Under the pieces are notes generated by a model. The model did no database searches, was not told where the DNA came from, and worked only from the letters and a program-made list of their open reading frames with translations. Shown in pieces: positions 57,725-64,000 of a stretch of 64,000 nt of DNA. Within the stretch, counting starts at the first letter, position 1, and every line of letters starts with the position of its first letter. The position numbers and the translations under genes are program-made. The stretch comes from Leptospira interrogans (GTDB lineage Bacteria; Spirochaetota; Leptospiria; Leptospirales; Leptospiraceae), in NCBI RefSeq assembly GCF_900156205.1, contig NZ_FTNA01000017.1:27377-91376 (forward strand), read 5' to 3'.

Positions 57725-59689
57725 ATGGCAAAAGAACGAGTCGTTTCACCGTCCGCAGAATTTAAAAAGAATGCGAACATTAGTCTTAAGAATTATAAAT
57801 CTCTTTATAAAGAATCCATAGAAAACCCGAACAAGTTTTGGGCAAGAGAAGCCAACCGCTTGATTTGGTTTAAAAAATGGACTAAAGTTTTAAGCCACGA
57901 TTTTAAAAACGCAAAAGTAGAATGGTTTAAAGGTGGCAAACTCAATGTTTCTTACAACTGTTTAGATCGTCATATCAGCACTCCCTTAAAAAACAAAGCC
58001 GCTTTAATTTGGGAAGGTGATAATCCCACAGAATCTAGAGTGCTTACCTATTATGATGTTTACAGAGAAGTAAATCGTTTTGCGAACATTCTTAAAAAAT
58101 TTGGAGTAAAAAAAGGGGATCGGGTTTTGGTTTATCTACCTATGATTCCAGAATTAGCTATTACAATTCTTGCATGTACTCGAATCGGTGCGATCCATTC
58201 TGTCGTGTTTGGCGGATTTTCCCCGGAAGCCCTTCAAAGTAGAATCGACGATTGTAAACCAAAGTTAGTTGTCACTGCGGACGGAGGTTTTAGAGGTGGA
58301 AAGCCAATCGAGTTGAAAAAAAACGTGGACCTTGCTCTCGAAAAGTCCAAAGAAAAAGTAAAAACCGTAATCGTAGTTCGTCGTACTGGAAACGAGTCCG
58401 GTCTTACTTGGAAAGACGGTCAAGACTACTGGTATCATTTTTTGATGAACGATCCGGAACTTTCTGCATATTGTAAGCCGGAAGAGATGGATGCTGAAGA
58501 TCCTCTTTTTATCCTTTATACTTCCGGTTCGACTGGAAAACCAAAGGGAGTTTTACATACTACCGGAGGTTATCTTTTAGGAGCTAATTTAACATTTCAT
58601 TATGTATTTGATATTAAACCCGAGGACACGTATTGGTGTACCGCTGATATTGGTTGGGTAACTGGTCATTCTTATTTAGTTTATGGCCCGTTGTCCAACG
58701 GAGCTTCTTCCGTAATGTTTGAAGGGGTTCCTTCTTATCCGGACGCTGGGAGATTTTGGGACGTTATCGATAAATACGGTGTAAATATATTTTATACGGC
58801 ACCGACTGCAATTCGGGCTTTGATGAGAGAAGGATTAAATCATATTCAAAAAAGAGATTTAAGTTCTCTTCGTCTTTTGGGTTCTGTTGGAGAACCGATC
58901 AATCCAGAAGCTTGGGAATGGTATTTTAAAAATATAGGAAAAGGAAAATGTCCTATCGTGGATACTTGGTGGCAGACAGAAACAGGATCGATTATGATTA
59001 CGGCTCTTCCGGGAGCGATTCCTCAGAAGCCAGGTTCTGCGACGTTGCCATTTTTTGGAGTACAGCCTGTTTTAGTGGATAACGATGGTAAGGAGATTAC
59101 TGATAAGGGAGAAGTTTCTGGAAATCTATGTATCAAAGGTCCTTGGCCTTCAATGATGCGCGGAGTTTACGGAGATCCTAAACGATTTTTTGAAACTTAC
59201 TTTTCTCAGTTTAAAGGATATTATTTTACAGGAGACGGAGCGCGTAGAGATAAAGACGGATATTTTTGGATCACTGGAAGAGTGGACGATGTGATTAACG
59301 TTTCCGGTCATAGGATCGGAAGCGCAGAAGTGGAAAGTGCACTCGTTGAAAATAAATCTGTTGCCGAAGCCGCTGTAGTAGGTTTTCCACACGACATCAA
59401 AGGTCAGGGAATTTACGCCTACGTTACGGTTAAAGAAGGTGTTACGACTAACGATGTTTTGAAAAAAGAGCTTATCTCAACTGTGGAAAAAATGATCGGT
59501 AAAATTGCAAGGCCGGACGTGATTCATTGGGCTCCAGGTCTTCCAAAAACGCGTTCTGGAAAAATTATGAGAAGGATTTTAAGAAAAATTGCTTCTGGAG
59601 AATTTGAAGGTTTAGGAGATACTTCTACTCTTGCAGATCCATCTGTGGTTCAAAAATTGATCGAAGATAAAAAGAAATTTCACAGTTAA
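57725..59689 (+). CDS. acs: Acetyl-CoA synthetase
   Basis: Activates acetate to acetyl-CoA via acetyl-AMP; cytoplasmic. From the ATG at 57725 the product has 654 residues, the usual length. Landmarks: [20 protein letters not shown] (ATP loop), [18 protein letters not shown], and near the end the lysine region [18 protein letters not shown]. This lysine is the acetylation site known in Acs. GGAGG eight bases before this ATG settles the start over a TTG at 57704. It is followed 21 bases later by a periplasmic-binding-like gene. Confidence 0.95.
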   Translation: MAKERVVSPSAEFKKNANISLKNYKSLYKESIENPNKFWAREANRLIWFKKWTKVLSHDFKNAKVEWFKGGKLNVSYNCLDRHISTPLKNKAALIWEGDNPTESRVLTYYDVYREVNRFANILKKFGVKKGDRVLVYLPMIPELAITILACTRIGAIHSVVFGGFSPEALQSRIDDCKPKLVVTADGGFRGGKPIELKKNVDLALEKSKEKVKTVIVVRRTGNESGLTWKDGQDYWYHFLMNDPELSAYCKPEEMDAEDPLFILYTSGSTGKPKGVLHTTGGYLLGANLTFHYVFDIKPEDTYWCTADIGWVTGHSYLVYGPLSNGASSVMFEGVPSYPDAGRFWDVIDKYGVNIFYTAPTAIRALMREGLNHIQKRDLSSLRLLGSVGEPINPEAWEWYFKNIGKGKCPIVDTWWQTETGSIMITALPGAIPQKPGSATLPFFGVQPVLVDNDGKEITDKGEVSGNLCIKGPWPSMMRGVYGDPKRFFETYFSQFKGYYFTGDGARRDKDGYFWITGRVDDVINVSGHRIGSAEVESALVENKSVAEAAVVGFPHDIKGQGIYAYVTVKEGVTTNDVLKKELISTVEKMIGKIARPDVIHWAPGLPKTRSGKIMRRILRKIASGEFEGLGDTSTLADPSVVQKLIEDKKKFHS

Positions 59690-59710
59690 CATCCGTAAGG
59701 TGGTAAAAGT

Positions 59711-60484
59711 TTGATCGGACCGAAAAGAATCATCTGTCTTACAGAAGAAACAACCGAGTTATTTTACCTGCTTGGAATAGAAGAACGAATCGTAGGAATT
59801 TCCGCTTATACAGTTAGACCGCTCAGAGCTAAAAAAGAAAAACCTAAAATTTCTGCGTTTATCAACGGAAATATAAAACGAATTAAGGAACTAAAACCGG
59901 ATCTAGTGATCGGATTTTCAGATATACAATCGGATCTTGCAAAAAATTTGATTGAGGAAGGATTGAACGTACTTGTTACAAATCAAAGAACGATTTTGGA
60001 AATTTTCGATACCCTATCTCTTTTAGGATCTATAGTAGGTAAAGGGAACGAAACTCAAAAATTGATTGAAGGTTGGAAAAGAAAGTTAGACGAAATTGAA
60101 AGAGTGTATTCTTCAAAAAGCCAACCATCTGTTTTTTTTCAAGAATGGGATGAACCGATCATAACTGGAATTTCCTGGGTTTCGGAACTCATTAAACTCG
60201 CTGGTGGAAAAGATTGTTTTGAACATCTCAAAACGAAGTCTTTGGCAAAGGATAGAATCATTTCTGCAATAGACGTTGCAAAGGCAAATCCGGAAGTTTA
60301 TATAGGTTCTTGGTGTGGAAAACCTATGAACTTTGAATGGGTGCAAAAACATCCAGACTGGCAAAACGTAAGTGCAATTCTAAATCATAAAGTTTACGAG
60401 TTAGATCCTTCTATTATTCTTCAGCCCGGCCCAGCATTGTTTGAAGAAGGAATCGATCAACTTGTGAAATTAATTCATTCTTAG
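59711..60484 (+). CDS. BtuF-like (cobalamin/iron-type) binding protein, no signal peptide
   Basis: A 257-residue protein of the periplasmic-binding-protein fold that binds cobalamin or ferric siderophores. Two lobes are recognisable: RIICLTEETTELFYLLGIEE at the start, then KELKPDLVIGFSDIQSDLAK and, in the second lobe, SQPSVFFQEWDEPIITG. The protein starts at TTG 59711 behind AAGGTGG with no hydrophobic signal, so it would remain in the cytoplasm unless the start is misplaced. It is coupled to acs by 21 bases, and no permease or ATPase gene is next to it. Annotated by fold only; the ligand is unknown. Confidence 0.75.
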   Translation: MIGPKRIICLTEETTELFYLLGIEERIVGISAYTVRPLRAKKEKPKISAFINGNIKRIKELKPDLVIGFSDIQSDLAKNLIEEGLNVLVTNQRTILEIFDTLSLLGSIVGKGNETQKLIEGWKRKLDEIERVYSSKSQPSVFFQEWDEPIITGISWVSELIKLAGGKDCFEHLKTKSLAKDRIISAIDVAKANPEVYIGSWCGKPMNFEWVQKHPDWQNVSAILNHKVYELDPSIILQPGPALFEEGIDQLVKLIHS

Positions 60485-60664
60485 TTTGTTTTAGTTCCTT
60501 AAAATTGGGGATAAATTTTAAATACTTTCGTAAGTTTATCCTCTAAAAATTTGAGTGTAAATAAAAACTATTATTACAGAAAAATTGATTTAGAACTTAC
60601 AAAATATTATAAAAATAGCAAGGATCGGGTTTCCAAAAATCCAGACTTCGAATAAGATTTAAAT

Positions 60665-61495
60665 ATGAGCCACTATCAAAAAATTGCGGAAGCAATTCAA
60701 TTCATACAAAAAAATGCGATTTCTCAACCCGAGTTGGACGAGGTTGCAAAATCAGTAAACTTAAGTCCGTTTCATTTTCAAAGACTGTTTACGGAATGGG
60801 CAGGAGTGAGTCCGAAACAATTTCTACAGTATATTACTTTACAAAATGCTAAATCGATTCTCTCTAAACCTCAAACCACTTTATTTGATGCTGCTTTTGA
60901 AACTGGATTGTCTGGAACGAGTAGGTTACATGATTTGTTTGTAAAGATTGAAGGGATGACTCCGGGAGAATTTAAAAACGGAGGTGAAAATATTAAAATT
61001 CGATACAGTTTTCAAAGAAGTGTTTTTGGTAATTATTTAATTGCTTCTACAGAAAAAGGAATTTGTAATTTATTTTTTTATGATATTCCGGAAGAACAAA
61101 TTGTTTCCGAGTTAAAAGAACAATGGAATAGGGCGGATATAATTGAGCAAATGGATGAGAATCAAAATCGAGTCATTCGTTTTTTCGATAAAACGTTAAA
61201 CGGGCATGAAAAAATCAAACTTCATTTGAAGGGAACCGAATTTCAAATCAAAGTTTGGGAAGCTCTTCTCAAAATTCCGGAAGGACAACTATCTTCTTAT
61301 TCAGATATTGCAGATTTGATTGGGCAAGAAAATGCTTCTAGAGCGGTTGGAACTGCTATCGGTAAAAATCCAATAGGATATTTGATTCCTTGCCATAGAG
61401 TGATTAAAAGTACAGGTGGAATTGGAGAATATCGATGGGGTTCTGAAAGAAAGATGGCTATGATCGGTTGGGAGGCGAGTAAAGTTAAAATTTGA
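60665..61495 (+). CDS. AraC-type regulator fused to methylated-DNA methyltransferase (Ada-like)
   Basis: Residues 1-105 are an AraC-type DNA-binding domain (LDEVAKSVNLSPFHFQRLFT, ILSKPQTTLFDAAFETGLSG). From about residue 110 an O6-alkylguanine-DNA alkyltransferase follows, with the acceptor Cys243 in IPCHRVIKSTGGIGEYRWGS. This is Ada without its N-terminal phosphotriester-accepting zinc domain, so it probably removes O6-methyl lesions and may still regulate, but the known Ada activation switch is missing. Monocistronic; the stop is ~55 bases before a MITE-like copy. Confidence 0.9.
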   Translation: MSHYQKIAEAIQFIQKNAISQPELDEVAKSVNLSPFHFQRLFTEWAGVSPKQFLQYITLQNAKSILSKPQTTLFDAAFETGLSGTSRLHDLFVKIEGMTPGEFKNGGENIKIRYSFQRSVFGNYLIASTEKGICNLFFYDIPEEQIVSELKEQWNRADIIEQMDENQNRVIRFFDKTLNGHEKIKLHLKGTEFQIKVWEALLKIPEGQLSSYSDIADLIGQENASRAVGTAIGKNPIGYLIPCHRVIKSTGGIGEYRWGSERKMAMIGWEASKVKI

Positions 61496-61550
61496 CACTT
61501 AGTTTAAACCATACAAAAAATATTTTTGAGTTTGTTCTAAAATTTTAGAG

Positions 61551-61653
61551 TAGAGTTGTTGAAAAATTCCATAGCGGTGATTAACAAAACTGCTTCAATT
61601 GATAGTTTCCATGAAATAGAAACAAATGGAGAATTAATTTTTCAACAATTCTA
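61551..61653 (+). repeat. MITE-like repeat A, full copy
   Basis: TAGAGTTGTTGAAAAATTCC to TTAATTTTTCAACAATTCTA, standard interior. The rest of the 61496-62070 spacer has only two GTAGGAACT-type words (near 61689 and 61829). Confidence 0.85.
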
Positions 61654-62070
61654 ATGAAACTATTTTTAAATCTTCAATCAAACATGGTAGTTCCTACAAA
61701 TCGTTACATCGTCTGATTTATAATCTTTAATATTCCTTTGTTAGATTCTGTATAAGATCTGTACGATTTCTCAAAACTGTAAAACTTCTTTTTTATGCCT
61801 TGTATCGAATTTTTTCGAAAAGGTAGTGTTCCTACACTTTAAGTTTCAAAACATCCTAATTCTAGAGTTTTAGTTTTTAATACTGAACAGTAGTTTAAAA
61901 GTTTTTTCATTTACCATTTTCAACTTCAAATCTCAGATTTTAAACAAAGATTTTGATCAAAATACTTCATTCTAAAATTGAAATCTGTCGTTTTATAATA
62001 CGGATACTGGATTTCCAAATAGGTTTTCACTTTTCATTTACTGAAATTAAATTATAAAAACGTTTGGCTT

Positions 62071-63639
62071 ATGTCCAAACAATCTATAGAATCCATTCGC
62101 AAGAAGGGAGAGGCGCTTACATATTATTCTAGAATGACAATTATGGTTATGGTGCTGATTTCTTTAGCCGCGAGTTTTAAAACACTTCAAATTCAGATTA
62201 AAATCATTCATTCTTCCGCTGCGTTTTTTATGTTTGTTTACACGCTTTTCGGTTTTATTCTCTATAAAAAATATGAAATTAAACAATGGGTTCATAATCT
62301 ATTTATTATATTTGATTCTCTTATATTGAGTGTGACGATTTTTTTGGATAGTATGGTTTCTCCGGAACTGATTTCCCCCGTTCTCAAAAACGCGATTCTT
62401 TATTCAGTATATTATTTTATTATTGCTTATTCCGGTCTTTTAGGTAGGCCAAAGTTTGTACTAATTACAGGTATGTTTTGTTATTTTGGTTATTCGATTG
62501 CATTGACTAATGCAGCCTTTCACGGTCTTAGATTTTCGGAAGACAATACGATTAATATGAAGCCTGGTTATGTTAAACTTAGCGCAGAGATCACGAAAAT
62601 CTTCTTTATGGCAGGTGTAAGTTTAATCCTTTATCGATTAATGAATTTATTTGACGAGTTATATCAAGAAGCTTCCTCTTATTTTCAAGAGAATAAGGAT
62701 TTTTTAAATAAGTTGGAAAATAATAGAAAGATAATTCATTCTTCGGCGGAAACTTTGGAGCTTTCGGTAACGAACTTTTCGGAATTTACAAGTTTAACTA
62801 GCGAAAAGATGGAATCGCAGGCCGCTTCTTTAGAAGAGGTAAACGCAGTAATAACTTCTTTATCTAAATCGTCCGAAAAAAACGCAGACTCGATTCGAAT
62901 TCAAAACGAAAATTTAATCGAACTCAATCAAAAAGCCCAAACCCTTTTAGAAGTGATCGCTGAAATCTCAGATCATTCTAAAGGTTTGGACGTTAATGCG
63001 AAAGAAAGTAAAACCGAAATGAAAGTCGTAAAGGAATCTGTGGAAAAAACTGGCGAGTTCTTAAAAAACATTTCGAATTCATTTCAACGTGTGGATGAGA
63101 TCAATCGTATTTTAGGAGAAATTGCAGATAAAACTAATCTTCTTTCTTTGAACGCTTCTATCGAAGCGGCTCGTGCTGGTTCTGCAGGTCGTGGATTTGC
63201 TGTAGTTGCTCAAGAGGTTAGTAAACTTGCAGAATTTACGGCTACAAATGCAAAGATGATTGCAAAAGTGGTTCAAGAATCTCTCGAATTTATTGAAGAA
63301 GCAAATACCGCTTCTCAAGGTACAGGGCACTTGACTGAGAATCAAAGTATTAAAGTCAATCTTACCGTTTCAAAAATAGAAGAGATGAGTCGTTTGTATG
63401 AACGTGGAACTACGATCGTTAATGATTTTGTTAAAAATTTAGAAAGAGTTAAAAAGTTATCGGACAACTTATTTCATTCTACAGAAGAACAGATGACTGC
63501 TCAAAAAGAAATGATGAAGGCTATGTTTGAACTTGAAAAAGAAGTCAATGAGATTACTCAGGAATCTGGAAGAATTCAAGACGGGGTTTTACAGATTAAA
63601 ACCCAATCTAGAGATTTAAAAGCTTTGAGTATAGTTTAA
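62071..63639 (+). CDS. Methyl-accepting chemotaxis protein with 6-TM sensor region
   Basis: A chemoreceptor of 522 residues. Six membrane segments occupy residues ~18-190 with only short loops and no periplasmic ligand domain or HAMP, which suggests that the sensed signal is within or near the membrane. The cytoplasmic coiled coil (from ~residue 205) contains the invariant hairpin tip [21 protein letters not shown], so it should signal to CheA-CheW. Potential methylation sites are Glu/Gln pairs in the flanking helices. Monocistronic. It is linked in function, but not in position, with the flagellar operon at 3.3 kb. Confidence 0.9.
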   Translation: MSKQSIESIRKKGEALTYYSRMTIMVMVLISLAASFKTLQIQIKIIHSSAAFFMFVYTLFGFILYKKYEIKQWVHNLFIIFDSLILSVTIFLDSMVSPELISPVLKNAILYSVYYFIIAYSGLLGRPKFVLITGMFCYFGYSIALTNAAFHGLRFSEDNTINMKPGYVKLSAEITKIFFMAGVSLILYRLMNLFDELYQEASSYFQENKDFLNKLENNRKIIHSSAETLELSVTNFSEFTSLTSEKMESQAASLEEVNAVITSLSKSSEKNADSIRIQNENLIELNQKAQTLLEVIAEISDHSKGLDVNAKESKTEMKVVKESVEKTGEFLKNISNSFQRVDEINRILGEIADKTNLLSLNASIEAARAGSAGRGFAVVAQEVSKLAEFTATNAKMIAKVVQESLEFIEEANTASQGTGHLTENQSIKVNLTVSKIEEMSRLYERGTTIVNDFVKNLERVKKLSDNLFHSTEEQMTAQKEMMKAMFELEKEVNEITQESGRIQDGVLQIKTQSRDLKALSIV

Positions 63640-63949
63640 TTCTTTTTTTACGGATACAACATTTTTTACCAAAACACGTACGTAGATAACAATATGTTAT
63701 GGGTTTGTTTCAAAAGCAATTGATTCTGAAAATGTACAATTTCTAAGAGTTTCTGTATTTTCGCAAAAGTCAATCGCGAAGCTATGATTGTGTTTTTTAA
63801 GATTTTGAGCTATAATCGAAAATAAAACGAGTTTTTAGATTGGGCTTATATTTAATTATTATTTAGTGGTTCTCTTTATGGAATCAAATTTTTATTTTAA
63901 AATAAAATAATATATTTATATATTTTTTAACGATTAAGTCGGAAAGGAT

Positions 63950-64000
63950 TACCGCGCGGTGGGTAACTCAGCAACACTGCTCTCTACGGATCGCAGCGTG
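63950..64000 (-). repeat. Dispersed repeat C, partial at window edge
   Basis: Ends of the window: CAACACTGCTCTCTACGGATCGCAGCGT aligns (allowing substitutions) to the complement of 2558-2590 and to 19655-19690. The 63640-63949 spacer shows nothing recognised. Confidence 0.4.

Overview
The window reads as chromosomal DNA of a pathogenic-clade Leptospira, probably near L. interrogans, though the species is not proven. It is AT-rich. It encodes a spirochaete-type flagellar block, uses TTG and GTG starts often, carries many Leptospira-type lipoproteins, and has gene-poor spacers full of short dispersed repeats. No rRNA, tRNA, CRISPR array or complete insertion sequence was recognised.

Layout. 1-3.3 kb: a DUF1905 protein, an M23 peptidase and a repeat-filled spacer. 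3.3-7.9 kb: flagellar operon flgN-flgK-flgL-fliW-csrA behind a sigma-28-like promoter. 8-13.3 kb: two orphan proteins, then a DJ-1/PfpI protein with a Kef-type K+/H+ antiporter. 13.8-19.5 kb: glutathione peroxidase with an OhrR-type regulator behind a palindrome, a second Kef-type antiporter with a DUF1289 protein, hypoxanthine phosphoribosyltransferase with a SixA-like phosphatase, and a secreted orphan. 20-27.5 kb: a lipoprotein metzincin with a HEAT-like partner, an ABC exporter pair overlapping pyrD, a fructosamine-kinase-like protein and a degenerate GH18 protein. 28.5-31.8 kb: a protein with beta-carbonic-anhydrase-like motifs, a receiver-domain protein, and a translationally coupled pair consisting of a P-loop protein and a squalene/phytoene-synthase-like protein.

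31.9-41.9 kb is the most interesting part. Seven co-directional genes encode an outer-membrane porin, interrupted by one in-frame TAG, followed by a six-gene complex-I/hydrogenase-4-like membrane complex. By motif alignment, all four NiFe ligands of the large subunit and all four proximal-cluster ligands of the small subunit are replaced, while the two ferredoxin-type 4Fe-4S sites and the ion-channel lysines and glutamates remain. Upstream lies an SbtA-family bicarbonate transporter behind tandem palindromes, divergent from a membrane-bound 7TM-AraC regulator. With the carbonic-anhydrase-like gene nearby, this suggests, as inference only, a link between inorganic carbon, redox and ion gradients.

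44-64 kb: a FecR-domain lipoprotein, purT, a GpsA-acyltransferase fusion, Leptospira lipoproteins, an epimerase, an ArsR-AHSA1 pair, a glycosyltransferase, folE, acs with a BtuF-like protein, an AraC-Ogt fusion and a chemotaxis receptor.

Two MITE-like families with TA-bounded ends (A, about 103 bp; B, about 170 bp) recur in the spacers, and one B copy sits inside an A copy. A short GTAGGAACT-type motif and a further dispersed repeat (C) also recur. Motif alignments are from memory of the families; no searches could be run.
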